62,852 bases of DNA from Opitutales bacterium (GTDB lineage Bacteria; Verrucomicrobiota; Verrucomicrobiia; Opitutales; UBA2987). The translations under genes and the position numbers were made by a program. The notes under the pieces are model-generated. The model saw nothing but the letters and a program-made list of their open reading frames with translations, had not been told where the DNA came from and did no database searches. Positions 17,921-27,300 of the stretch are shown here, piece after piece. Positions within the stretch are counted from its first letter, which is position 1; the number at the start of each line of letters is the position of its first letter. The stretch lies in assembly GCA_021772515.1 (NCBI GenBank), contig JAJFLU010000038.1, positions 1 through 62,852 of the forward strand, given 5' to 3'.

Positions 17921-19213
17921 TTATGCAGAAAATATTTCGGGTGTCTTACCTTCTATCTCAAGTATATAACGCAATAGCAAATCCTTCATCTCGCCAGCTA
18001 TTTGACGATGTTTCTCTGTCCCGATGAGATTTGATAACTCGTAAGGATCAGTTTGCAGATCATAGAGGTATTCTTCGTGATATTGGTCGGCATGTTGACT
18101 TTCACCGGAGTCGGCACTCACGCTGTATTTCCATCGCTGTGTACGAATCGCCCTACCGGTTTGAGCCTCAGATATCTGAATGAAAACCTCGTCCGGCCAG
18201 TCTTTATTTTCAATATTTTTCGTTAAACTTAGAATTGAGCGGCCATTCATATTCTGGGGTATATCAAGACCTGCTGCATCCAAAAGAGTTGGAGGTAAAT
18301 CGACCAGACTGACCAAGTTATCCAAGCGGCCTATTCCCTTGAAGCCTGGGCCTGATAAAACAGTTGGCACACGGATCGAACTTTCATGGCATGAACGCTT
18401 ATACTCCTGATTTCTTGTTTTAAAATGACACCCGTGGTCAGAGGTAAACAAAACAATCGTATTCTCCAGTAACTCAAGACTTATCAACGCATCAATTAAG
18501 CGTCCATAAGCTTCATCCAGGCGTTTCACCATTCCAAAATAACCACCCAAATGCTGATTTGCGCTTCCTCCGAGGGTCGCCAGATCAGGAGGTGCCCAAC
18601 GGCCAGTGTAGCGTTCGCGATAACCGATTGGCGGAGGAAAGTCATCAATTTGGTTTTGATGATGCGGCTCCAGATATGAAATCATTAGAAAAAATGGATC
18701 GCGCCTATGGTTATCGATATATTTTATGGCGGCATCAGTCAGCGCATCCACTCTGTAACCTGGTAAGTCTACCGGGTTGTTATCATTATCATAAAGGACT
18801 GTATTATATGCTTCTGATGTAAATTCCAACACATTTGCGCCCAGCCAGTATTGATAACCACCCCTGTATTGCCGCTCGACAGGGCCTATACAATTATCTG
18901 GGGCCAGGTGCCACTTTCCTATATAACCAGTATCATATCCACCCTCATTAAAACAATGGGCTAATGTTTGTGCATCTTGTGGAAGTGGAACACCGTTGCG
19001 GTAACAACCTGTTTGAGTTGCGTACATTCCTGTTTGAAAACAGGCGCGTGCTGGCCCACACAACGGTTGACAGGTAAAACTCTTCGCGACATGTGTATTT
19101 TCCCTGGCTATGCGATCCAAATCGGGTGTTAACCCCAAGGGGTTCCCATGATCGGTCATAGTGTCCCATCGCTGCTGGTCTGTAAAAAATACTATTACAT
19201 TGGGTCTGCTCAC
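17921..19213 (-). CDS. S1-family sulfatase, formylglycine (Cys) type, cytoplasmic
   Basis: A 430-residue sulfatase starting MSRPNVIVFFTDQQRWD. C52 in PLCGPARACFQTG is the residue converted to formylglycine, and FTSDHGCH supplies metal ligands. No signal peptide is present, so it acts in the cytosol. It converges with regulator A and sits upstream of the second PhyH gene on the minus strand, at the junction of modules A and B. It differs clearly from the other two sulfatases of the window, so a different sulfate position or sugar is likely. Confidence 0.88.
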   Translation of the reverse strand: MSRPNVIVFFTDQQRWDTMTDHGNPLGLTPDLDRIARENTHVAKSFTCQPLCGPARACFQTGMYATQTGCYRNGVPLPQDAQTLAHCFNEGGYDTGYIGKWHLAPDNCIGPVERQYRGGYQYWLGANVLEFTSEAYNTVLYDNDNNPVDLPGYRVDALTDAAIKYIDNHRRDPFFLMISYLEPHHQNQIDDFPPPIGYRERYTGRWAPPDLATLGGSANQHLGGYFGMVKRLDEAYGRLIDALISLELLENTIVLFTSDHGCHFKTRNQEYKRSCHESSIRVPTVLSGPGFKGIGRLDNLVSLVDLPPTLLDAAGLDIPQNMNGRSILSLTKNIENKDWPDEVFIQISEAQTGRAIRTQRWKYSVSADSGESQHADQYHEEYLYDLQTDPYELSNLIGTEKHRQIAGEMKDLLLRYILEIEGKTPEIFSA

Positions 19214-19336
19214 GTTTTTTAATTATTCTTTTTTTGGAGAATAATAAATACAAATGCAAGTCATTCAAGTTTCAATATGTAGACGAACTTCAAGAAGCTT
19301 ATAGTGTAGTAAAAAGGGCAAAGGATTCATAATTGC

Positions 19337-20113
19337 TTAACTTCCAGAGGACGAAAGGGGAAAGGGGAGCGGTGTGCTTGGAAAATGATTGTAACGATCT
19401 TCCCCCCGAACCAAAAGGGGTTTATACCATTGTCCTTGAGGTCCAATTGTTGCCTGCCGCACATGGGGCGCGATGAAGCGCACCGTTAGCCCACAACGCC
19501 TTCGATTCGATCGATTAGGCATGCTTGCGTGAATGAGCAAACCGTCATGTAAAGACATCTGACCAGCTTTTAAGGATAATTGAGTCAATTTACTCTCGTC
19601 GATCAATGTTTTGTCAATCTCCTGATTTTTCGGCAGGAGGTTTCCAGTTTTCTCTGATTTTCCGTGATCAAGCAGCCCAAGTTTGTGTGAACCCGGAAGC
19701 ACAACCATGGCGCCATTGTCAGCATCCGCATCGTCAAGCGCTATCCAAGCAGTAACGGCTTCCATAGGTTCCAGACCCCAGTAGGTCACGTCCTGATGCC
19801 AGGCGACAAAAGAATCTGTATTTTTGTCCGGATATTTGCAGAAAAAATGTGTTGCCGTAATAAAAATTCCCTCTCCGAGAAGTTTTGCCACGAAATCCAA
19901 AAGGCGTGGTCCCGTAGATAAGTCCCAAATGAACCGTTTTTTCAAATGCCAATCTATAAGACCGGTCTGGCAAGTCTCTTTTCCCAATTCAGACTCAAGG
20001 GCATTGAATTGGGCTCGAAAGTCTGCGATTTCGCGTTCTGAAAAGACCGTGATATTGCTGACAAATCCCTGGTTTTCGTAGTTAATCTTTAAATTTGATG
20101 TTTCTTTCGCCAT
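19337..20113 (-). CDS. PhyH-family Fe(II)/2-oxoglutarate dioxygenase (module B)
   Basis: A 258-residue paralogue of the module A dioxygenase. H106, D108 (AWHQDVTYWG), H195 (GLLIHASM) and R206 (RRRCGLTVRF) are at the same positions as in its partner. Differences concentrate in the loop after residue 145 and at the C-terminus, which may reflect substrate difference. It lies downstream of the aminotransferase gene (149-bp gap) and upstream of a sulfatase, on the same strand. A role in oxidising or dealkylating a sugar derivative is inference. Confidence 0.87.
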   Translation of the reverse strand: MAKETSNLKINYENQGFVSNITVFSEREIADFRAQFNALESELGKETCQTGLIDWHLKKRFIWDLSTGPRLLDFVAKLLGEGIFITATHFFCKYPDKNTDSFVAWHQDVTYWGLEPMEAVTAWIALDDADADNGAMVVLPGSHKLGLLDHGKSEKTGNLLPKNQEIDKTLIDESKLTQLSLKAGQMSLHDGLLIHASMPNRSNRRRCGLTVRFIAPHVRQATIGPQGQWYKPLLVRGEDRYNHFPSTPLPFPLSSSGS

Positions 20114-20262
20114 AATTTTTATGGTAAAAGGGAATAAAACAGTATGTCAACGATACAAGACCTTTTTATATACACTTTACCCGATTATCCTGACCCACAC
20201 CGATTTGCGCGGCGTGGTTTATCCTTAATCAGCAAATTGATGGAGGGAGTTATGTGTTGGAT

Positions 20263-21636
20263 TCAGGATAGCCTACTTTCCAACCGGTGTAGAACTATAG
20301 CTGTTGTTTCAATCATCTCATCAATATCGGAGGTACAATGGGCGTATGAAATGCTTCCGTGTTTGTTCGGCATTGGAAAGTAAAATATTCCCTCTTTGAT
20401 CAGTTCTGCTCTGTAGGCGCGATCGAAGTCCATATCGTGGTTATTTGCGATATCGAGCCAAGATACAGGTTCATGATCCATAAAATAAACGATGAAAGCC
20501 GATCCTTGACGAACGATGGAATAGTCCCTGCCAAATTCGGCAAAAACGCCATGCAAGCCACTTTCGATTCTTTTACCCAAGCGTTTCAGGTGAGTATAGA
20601 TTTTTCCTTCATACATTTTGAGTTTACGCAATGTGGCGATGGCAGCCGCAACCGGTACGGGGTGAGCATTGTAAGTGCCCGCCATCAAAACCCTCTTTGA
20701 AGAATCGGGATGATACAAGTAGCGCATGAACTCCTGTTTTCCCCCGATAACTCCCAATGGGTAACCGTTGGCAATCGCTTTGCCAAAGGTTGATAGGTCA
20801 GGCTTTACGCCGCACATCCCCTGATATCCAGAAAGTCCTTGACGAAATCCGGTTTTAACTTCGTCAAATATCAATAAGACAGAATATTCATCGCACAATC
20901 GGCGCAGACCTTCGAGGTAGCCTGTCAAGGGCTTCACAATACCAATATTTTGCAGGACGGGTTCGAGGATAATTCCCGCTATTGTTCCTTTCTCAAAGAC
21001 CTGCCTTACGGCAGAAAGATCATTGAACTCAACAACATGCACATGTTGATGTACGGAGTGTGGAATGCCCGCGCTGATGGGGAACAACGGGCGTTCTTCT
21101 CCGGGGTTTGATTGAGCCAATCTTTCAGTAGAATCCATCAGGTTGAAGGCTACATCGTTATGCCATCCGTTATATCCGCCCTGAATAATGACAATGCCGT
21201 CCCGCCCAGTTGCAGCCCTGGCAATTCTAACGGCGTGGTAGGTTGCTTCGGTCCCCGTATTGGTGATCTGGACTTGCTCAGCTGATGGCACACAATTGAC
21301 TATCAATTCCGATAACTCGCCCTCCCAACGGGTGGTGCCTGCGCCAAAGAGCGATTGGTTTTTCCCGATTGCCTCAACCACCGCACTATCAACGTCTGGG
21401 TCACAATGGCCGAGTAAAAAGGGTGAGAAGGCAGAATGGTAATCTATATACCGGCGCCCCTCAGCATCCCAAATATATGCGCCTTGGGCTCGCTCAAAGA
21501 CGCGCATAGGCTCGATTAGTCGATTAAGTGAAACTACTCCACCTGCGATGTATTTTCGGTTTCGTTCCAGAATCAGATTCGATTCACTTTTTTTCATATT
21601 CGGATATTCTTTTTTGGATTTATTGAATTCCGACAT
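20263..21636 (-). CDS. Class III PLP-dependent aminotransferase, glutamate-1-semialdehyde-mutase-like
   Basis: A 457-residue fold-type I aminotransferase. It has GTEA (128-131), D258 in LLIFDEVKTGFR that contacts the PLP ring nitrogen, and the Schiff-base Lys K286 in STFGKAIANGYPLG. It resembles HemL, but the N-terminus and its place in a sugar module argue against a haem role. It may aminate or deaminate a sugar aldehyde or keto intermediate. An alternative start is the ATG at 21597. It has no counterpart in module A. Confidence 0.85.
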   Translation of the reverse strand: MSEFNKSKKEYPNMKKSESNLILERNRKYIAGGVVSLNRLIEPMRVFERAQGAYIWDAEGRRYIDYHSAFSPFLLGHCDPDVDSAVVEAIGKNQSLFGAGTTRWEGELSELIVNCVPSAEQVQITNTGTEATYHAVRIARAATGRDGIVIIQGGYNGWHNDVAFNLMDSTERLAQSNPGEERPLFPISAGIPHSVHQHVHVVEFNDLSAVRQVFEKGTIAGIILEPVLQNIGIVKPLTGYLEGLRRLCDEYSVLLIFDEVKTGFRQGLSGYQGMCGVKPDLSTFGKAIANGYPLGVIGGKQEFMRYLYHPDSSKRVLMAGTYNAHPVPVAAAIATLRKLKMYEGKIYTHLKRLGKRIESGLHGVFAEFGRDYSIVRQGSAFIVYFMDHEPVSWLDIANNHDMDFDRAYRAELIKEGIFYFPMPNKHGSISYAHCTSDIDEMIETTAIVLHRLESRLS

Positions 21637-21668
21637 GCCCTTGGGAAGGCTAAACGCGACAAGCGTGA

Positions 21669-21769
21669 ATAGCTGCGTTGTAGTCCGAAAACCGCTTGGT
21701 TACGTAGGTTATTACGCTACAGAGTCGGGTTGAAGGATGTCGCTTCGCTCGGTACGAACTGCGCCTTGC
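21669..21769 (-). repeat. Intergenic repeat copy 1 (shares blocks with 33162-33225)
   Basis: On the minus strand this stretch has, in order, GCAAGGCGCA, ACCGAG, CGGA and AACGCAGCT. The same blocks occur in the same order within 33162-33225. It lies between TonB receptor B and the aminotransferase gene. It looks like a member of a dispersed non-coding repeat family; total similarity outside the blocks is weak. Confidence 0.4.
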
Positions 21770-21804
21770 ACTTAATCATTTCTCGATTTTTTGAAACATT
21801 GGGC

Positions 21805-24234
21805 TTAAAAGGTGATTTTCGAGGATAAGAATACTTTTAACGGATCGCCAGCCGCACGATTACCGACAAAATATTCCGAGTCGGTCAAATTTTCAAAGTT
21901 AAGCATAAAACTGACATCCGAATTTCCCACCTTTGTCTTGTAGCCGATAAAGGCGTCGACTATGAAAGAAGACTCGTTGATAAGGTTAAACTGGAAGTTA
22001 TGATTAAGGGGTCCATGCTCTCCCGTGTAGCGAAATCCGCCGCCCAACGAAACTCCTTTCAAGGGACCTTTGGAAAAGGTATATTTATTGAACATGCTGA
22101 ACAAATGGTCTGGAGCAGTTCTCAACCGGCGTCCGATCAAGACTTGCTCGGCCACCGAGCCGACTTCCAAGGCTGGATTACTAACAAGCTTGGCATCCCA
22201 TGTATAGGAATAGGCTAACAGTAATTGATAATTGGTGTTTGGCGTCCAGATCAAGTCCAATTCGAGTCCTTGAGAACGCTCTAAACCTGAAGTGGTGACA
22301 AAGAATATATCGTTGTCAGGATCACTGTCATTGTTTCGAGGATCCGCCTCCCGCTTGGCAATGTCGTTTCGGGCCAGGTCCTGCCTCTCCAACTGGAAGA
22401 CTGTAAATGTTCCCGATAGTTTGTTGTCCATCCAGTCGGTCTTGATTCCTATATCCCAACCGGCAGCGCTTTCCGGCGGCAGCAAAAAGGCTTCTCCAGG
22501 TTGGACACCCGGACCGGTCGCACTGATATTGAAGGTGGGGATAAAATTTTCGCTGTAACTGGCGAAAAAGCTGAAACCGTCGAATATGCGAAAATTAACA
22601 CCTACCATGGGAACCGTTGCATTTATTTCGTTAGAGTCCAGAGGGCCGTTCTGGTTGGCACCCTGCGACTTGAAGTCAGTATATCGAACGCCCGCCATAG
22701 TGTGCAGTCGTCCATCAAATAGCGTCCCTTGGTGTGTTATATAATAGGCATTGCGTTCAGTATCTCCGGTAGAAAAGGCCGAACTAAACCCGGTCAATAT
22801 TTTGTTTGCGGACAGTGGTTCGTGAATCATGGGATCCCAGAAACGCCAAACATTGCGACCGCTCAAGGTGTTTCCTGCGGCATCGAGGACATCGTCCTCC
22901 AGGTTGAAATCAAATGAACGGTTCCGATTCAGGGTTTCGTCATCCACTCGTTCAAAGCCGACAATTAACTTATTCTCCACCCCGGCAAAATTAAAATTGA
23001 GCAATAGGTCGAGTTGGTGGGAGTAGGTTTCGGATGACGCAGGACGGCTGCGAACGCGATCCGATCGGATGGTGCCATCACCATTGACGGTAATGGGGAC
23101 CTCGATATCTTCGAATTCAGTTTCCACCCAGCTGAAGCCATATCTTAAATCCAGCCAATCCGCAGGATGAAATTTCGCTTCCAGATTGAAGGCATCGGCA
23201 TTGTGGGTCTCGAAAGCGTCGGGACCTCCAGGATTGAATTTCAAGCCTCTCGGGCTGAGCTCATTCACATATTCCGTTATACGAAAAGGGCGCCCCCCGC
23301 GTGTTGCCTCAACGTCCCCGGCCCACCTGGAATCACTGATCCGCCAGCGATCTTGCAAATTCGCAGCATCACGGCCGGTGGCATCTTGCACGTCTTGGGG
23401 TGGGTTGGCCCAATCGGCCAGAAAAGCGGGGTTTGCGGCGAGGTTGACGGTGGCCTCGTTTCCAGTTTGCCTACGATATTCGAACTCGGCAGACAACTCG
23501 AAAGCAGCGGAGGGTCGCCACCTAAATGAGGGTGAAAGGTATTTGACTTCTCTGGTCTCGAAATCGCGAAAATCTTCACTGTCCTCATAAGAGGCGAATA
23601 TGCGTGCACCCGCGGTTTTATCATCCCCCAGCACAATTTGCGCGTCCGCCTGAACTTTATTGAAATCATAACTGCCATAGGTATACTTCAATGAAAACTT
23701 GTTTTGGAAGACTGGTCGTTTGGTGATGTAATTGATAATACCACCTGGATTACCCGCTCCAAAGAAGACAGTTGTGGGACCTTTCACTACCTCGATGCGT
23801 TCGACATTTTCCGTCCCAATAGACCTGGCTCTTTGGTAACCATTTCGAAAGGGGCTCCCGCTCGGCTGCCCTCGCAACCGTATGCCACCTGTATCAAATA
23901 TTCGGTCATCCCCCAAGGCACCACTGACGTAGTGCACGGATTCGCCTATTCGATCGATATTCAAGTCTTCAAGGAATTGGCTCGTAACGACTTGGACGTT
24001 AAGAGGGGTGTCTATAATAGCGGTGCCAATCCTGGTGGCAGTTATTGCCATTCCGGCCTGGTATCCTACATCTTTGGAGGCATTGACCTCGAATACCGAC
24101 AGAGTAGCGATATCCTCATTTTCGTCGCTATTTTCATCTTGAGCTTGGCCGAAACAGGGGGAAAATACCAATGGGAAAAGGGTGAAAGCCACGAGTTTGG
24201 CGACGCGTTGAATGAATTCGATTTTTATCTTCAT
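21805..24234 (-). CDS. TonB-dependent outer-membrane receptor (module B)
   Basis: An 809-residue receptor paralogous to 13779-16178. The signal peptide ends near residue 31 (CFGQAQ). An acidic segment, LSVFEVNASKDVGYQAG and the plug (ERIEVVKGPTTVFFGAG, GGIINYITK) follow. The barrel ends in VFLSSKITF with a terminal Phe. Receptor B differs from A mostly in the extracellular loop regions. It is divergent from regulator B across a 585-bp AT-rich region that contains a perfect palindrome. It probably imports an oligosaccharide or sugar-acid polymer fragment, by analogy with other sugar-specific TonB receptors. Confidence 0.93.
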   Translation of the reverse strand: MKIKIEFIQRVAKLVAFTLFPLVFSPCFGQAQDENSDENEDIATLSVFEVNASKDVGYQAGMAITATRIGTAIIDTPLNVQVVTSQFLEDLNIDRIGESVHYVSGALGDDRIFDTGGIRLRGQPSGSPFRNGYQRARSIGTENVERIEVVKGPTTVFFGAGNPGGIINYITKRPVFQNKFSLKYTYGSYDFNKVQADAQIVLGDDKTAGARIFASYEDSEDFRDFETREVKYLSPSFRWRPSAAFELSAEFEYRRQTGNEATVNLAANPAFLADWANPPQDVQDATGRDAANLQDRWRISDSRWAGDVEATRGGRPFRITEYVNELSPRGLKFNPGGPDAFETHNADAFNLEAKFHPADWLDLRYGFSWVETEFEDIEVPITVNGDGTIRSDRVRSRPASSETYSHQLDLLLNFNFAGVENKLIVGFERVDDETLNRNRSFDFNLEDDVLDAAGNTLSGRNVWRFWDPMIHEPLSANKILTGFSSAFSTGDTERNAYYITHQGTLFDGRLHTMAGVRYTDFKSQGANQNGPLDSNEINATVPMVGVNFRIFDGFSFFASYSENFIPTFNISATGPGVQPGEAFLLPPESAAGWDIGIKTDWMDNKLSGTFTVFQLERQDLARNDIAKREADPRNNDSDPDNDIFFVTTSGLERSQGLELDLIWTPNTNYQLLLAYSYTWDAKLVSNPALEVGSVAEQVLIGRRLRTAPDHLFSMFNKYTFSKGPLKGVSLGGGFRYTGEHGPLNHNFQFNLINESSFIVDAFIGYKTKVGNSDVSFMLNFENLTDSEYFVGNRAAGDPLKVFLSSKITF

Positions 24235-24819
24235 TTTTATTCAGGGTATGGTTTGCGGGGTTAACTGGAGACGACTGCAAGCAAGAAAGTTTCGCCGTTC
24301 AGTTGAAAATTCCAGGCAGCAGTTTTATACTTCAACTGTTTATATACAGTATATATTTTTTTCCTTGTCAATATAATATTATTACTTTTTTAAATACAAT
24401 ATGCTGTATTTTTCGATAAATTATATTTTTTTGTATATATATTAAGTATTTTTTTCATATTTCGTATGAAAATTAGTATTTTTAATAATGCAAACACTAT
24501 ATGTATTTATATTACTAACAATGGTTTATGATTCATTCGGTTTCATTCAATTTATTATTTTTAAGATCATGCATTATCTAATATCTATTATCTTTTTGAT
24601 AATATACCGATAACAATAAACGTCAAAAAACAACACCAAAGAGCTATCGGGAAAGTGGAAATCCAGAATCAAATTGATAAATTCTGGAGTTCAGAAGCCA
24701 ATAAAAATTTATTCGCGAAATTAAGGCTGCGCAAAGTGGTCAGGTGCAAATTTGGTATTGATCAAGAAAAAATTGACTCGCTTTGGTGTTAGCGGCATAC
24801 ACAGTTGATTAACATCATT
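24235..24819. promoter_or_regulatory. AT-rich divergent control region between TonB receptor B and regulator B
   Basis: 585 bp without a gene. The part from about 24330 to 24630 is very AT-rich and must include the two divergent promoters. Apart from the palindrome at 24341-24355 no further clear motif was seen. Confidence 0.6.
24341..24355. promoter_or_regulatory. Perfect palindrome TATATACAGTATATA, operator candidate
   Basis: A 7-bp perfect inverted repeat around one central base, 107 bp before the TonB receptor B start codon. A second palindrome (CTGTTTATATACAG, 24336-24349, one symmetric mismatch pair) overlaps it. A close relative of the main site is upstream of the aldolase gene of module A (13681-13695). 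This hints that one regulator, or two with like specificity, controls both modules. Confidence 0.5.
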
Positions 24820-26028
24820 ATGCGTGAGAACCGGAAAATTCGGCAAAAATCAACAAAAGATTCGAAATCGGGAGGAACTGATCCTCGTTACCTTGAGATC
24901 GCCAATAATTTGCGCCAGGAACTACTGAAAGGGAAATTCAGGACAGGCCAGCGCTTTTATTCAATCCGAAAACTGATTCAGGTAACCGGTCGCAGCCTGC
25001 CTACGGTTCGCTCGGCTGTGAATATTCTGGTGGTGGAAGGGTATCTCCAACCGCGGCCTGGCAGCGGGTTTTATGTTACAAACAAAGTCGAGGAAATCAG
25101 TTCCCGAGGGCGGCTCAATATCCTTACCGTGATGCCTTCCTACACGACGCCCACAGAACCGTGGTTTACGGGAAAGATCTTCACCGGGATGATCAATGTC
25201 GCGGAAAGAAACCGCGCCGTAGTCTCCTTTTACCAACGCAGAACCTCTTTCCGTCCCGACCCCAAAGATATCAAAATTGATATCGAGCGAATCCTATCGA
25301 TACGTCCCAGCGGAATAGCTTGGCTTCATGCAAAAGATTTCGATGTGCCTCTGTTGAAAGAGCTTATAGCACATGATATTCCGGTTGTAGCCACTATGCG
25401 GAAACTCAAAGAATTAGACCTTCCGTTGATTCAGGAAAACAATTTGGTGTTTGCTTCTATGGTTTTATCGCAGTTTCAAGCCAGGGGGCATAGATGTCTC
25501 GTCGTGATATTGCGCGATCCTCATGACGAGTATTTTGAATCTAAAGTTTCCGCTTTGACTCGAACGGCTCAGTCGTTTGGCATCAAATTGGATGAAAACG
25601 ATTTCTACAGGATGAAAGCCGAATCGGGGGCCAGTCAGCAAATAAAAAAAAGGGGGGAATCTAAATGGGCAGTATACAAAAAAGATGCCTTTGAACTGGA
25701 GCGATTTCTCAAACAGCGCAAGAAAGTAACCGGTATCATCAATCTCGCATCGGAAGGCATATATCCGATTCTTTCGCTCATGGAATCTCCATTCAAAGAT
25801 TATTTCAAGCGCACATCCGTTTTGCACAATATTCTAGATGGCGTCGCCATCCCTCCCCTGCCGACAGGCGATAGCCTGGCGACAATCGCCCCGCCTCTGG
25901 AAATATTGGGCGAGCAGTTGGTCAATTACCTGTGCGCCGTGGTGCAGGGGAAAACACCCGAGCTCCAACAATCTATGATCCCGGTGTTCAGCGCCGGCAC
26001 TTCTATGAAGATGGCTCCTTTAGATTGA
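24820..26028 (+). CDS. GntR-type HTH regulator with LacI-like sensor domain (module B)
   Basis: A 402-residue paralogue of regulator A. The ATG at 24820 (MRENRKIRQK) is preferred over the in-frame TTG at 24805. The winged helix covers about residues 22-95 (RYLEIANNLRQELLKGKF, SLPTVRSAVNILVVEGYL, PGSGFYV). The C-terminal domain (ILTVMPSYTTPTEPWFTGK and onward) parallels that of regulator A, including an ending with SLATIAPPLEILGEQL. It is divergent from TonB receptor B and converges with the rhamnonate-dehydratase-like gene, with only 20 bp between them. Confidence 0.87.
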   Translation: MRENRKIRQKSTKDSKSGGTDPRYLEIANNLRQELLKGKFRTGQRFYSIRKLIQVTGRSLPTVRSAVNILVVEGYLQPRPGSGFYVTNKVEEISSRGRLNILTVMPSYTTPTEPWFTGKIFTGMINVAERNRAVVSFYQRRTSFRPDPKDIKIDIERILSIRPSGIAWLHAKDFDVPLLKELIAHDIPVVATMRKLKELDLPLIQENNLVFASMVLSQFQARGHRCLVVILRDPHDEYFESKVSALTRTAQSFGIKLDENDFYRMKAESGASQQIKKRGESKWAVYKKDAFELERFLKQRKKVTGIINLASEGIYPILSLMESPFKDYFKRTSVLHNILDGVAIPPLPTGDSLATIAPPLEILGEQLVNYLCAVVQGKTPELQQSMIPVFSAGTSMKMAPLD

Positions 26029-26048
26029 ATTCCCGAATAAGCCAATTC

Positions 26049-27221
26049 TCATGTTGGACCGTCCGAATTTAAGCGAACTCGTCGATCTAGGTTCTGTTCG
26101 ACTACTTCCCAATTGATTTCTACGCCAAAACCCGGAGTTTTCCCCGGATAGATCCGCCCATTATTAATTGCTGTATCGCTTTCAAATATGGATTTCCCCT
26201 TGTGCCGGGGAATATGAGCATCGTTGTACTCTGCCCAAATGCTTTCGGGATGGGCCAACATAAAGTGCGCTGCCCAAGGGGAGCAGCCAAGATGAGGGAT
26301 TAGCATTACTTTAGAAGCAGCGGCCAGTGAGGCAATCTTTTGCATGGTCGTAATCCCGCCAACCCAGGTGACATCGGGCTGCCAGATATCCACGATTCGG
26401 TCCTTAAAAAATGGCATAGCGCCTCGAACCAGGGTTTCGTGCTCTCCGCATGCGATGAGGCAATCGCTGTCAATTTCGCTCTTGAGCTGCCTATATCCAT
26501 CAATATCTCCGGGCAACAGAGGCTCTTCTAACCATTTGACTCGAAGACCTCGCGTCGCCCGATAAAGTTCAATGGCATAGGGGAGATCAAGGCCCATCCA
26601 GCAGTCCAGCATGATGTCCGGAGCAGAGCCGAGTTTTTCCCTTAAATCAGCTATACCCTTAACGTTTTTATCCAGGCCTGTTTTTCCTTCGGCAGGGCCG
26701 TGATGCAGAGGTAATTTTAATCCCTTAAAATTTTCCTTTAACACTTTCTTTGTATCGTAACCGGTTAGGTAACAGGGTAAACTATCGTGAATGGGACCAC
26801 CGAGAAGCTGGCAAACAGGCTTTCCAGCTATTTTTCCTTTGATATCCCAAAGAGCCAGATCAAGGGCACTTATCCCGTGCATGAGATAGCCATCCCTACC
26901 TTGATGATAGGTCGAACGTATTAGAATGTCCTGCAGGCGCTCATGAGAAAGTGGATTTTCGCCCAATAGCAACCGCTTCAGGTGAAGCTCGATACTCATG
27001 GCTGCGATCAGGCTGCCATGCGAAGTGTAGCCAATGCCCTCTACCCCGGCATCGGTTTTGATTTTGACTATGAGTTCTCCAAAATCATCTCGCCACAGGT
27101 TCCTGCTGGAGCGGTATTCGGGATAAATTGCCATAGGGCAAGCCACCGCCTGCGAATTTGTTTTGTCCTTTTTGGGCAGCAGTGGATAGGTAGAGATTTC
27201 GGTGATCTTGATCTTGTCCAT
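26049..27221 (-). CDS. Enolase-superfamily dehydratase, L-rhamnonate-dehydratase-like
   Basis: A 390-residue enolase-superfamily enzyme. D206 (MLDCWMGLD), E232 (WLEEP), E260 (CGEHE) and H310 (LIPHLG) show spacings of 26, 28 and 50. These fit the metal ligands and base of L-rhamnonate dehydratase, and PLHHGP (171-176) fits that subgroup too. It would convert L-rhamnonate or a stereochemically like acid such as L-lyxonate to the 2-keto-3-deoxy acid. This enzyme differs from the two GalD-like paralogues in the window. The SDR and amidohydrolase at 31254-32949 could supply its aldonate substrate from the free sugar. Confidence 0.85.
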   Translation of the reverse strand: MDKIKITEISTYPLLPKKDKTNSQAVACPMAIYPEYRSSRNLWRDDFGELIVKIKTDAGVEGIGYTSHGSLIAAMSIELHLKRLLLGENPLSHERLQDILIRSTYHQGRDGYLMHGISALDLALWDIKGKIAGKPVCQLLGGPIHDSLPCYLTGYDTKKVLKENFKGLKLPLHHGPAEGKTGLDKNVKGIADLREKLGSAPDIMLDCWMGLDLPYAIELYRATRGLRVKWLEEPLLPGDIDGYRQLKSEIDSDCLIACGEHETLVRGAMPFFKDRIVDIWQPDVTWVGGITTMQKIASLAAASKVMLIPHLGCSPWAAHFMLAHPESIWAEYNDAHIPRHKGKSIFESDTAINNGRIYPGKTPGFGVEINWEVVEQNLDRRVRLNSDGPT

Positions 27222-27300
27222 ATTATTTCCAGTCTACTTGAATTGAATCTGTAATGTGGATCCCATAGTTTCGATCGCTTTGTTGTCTAGCCGTTGAAGG

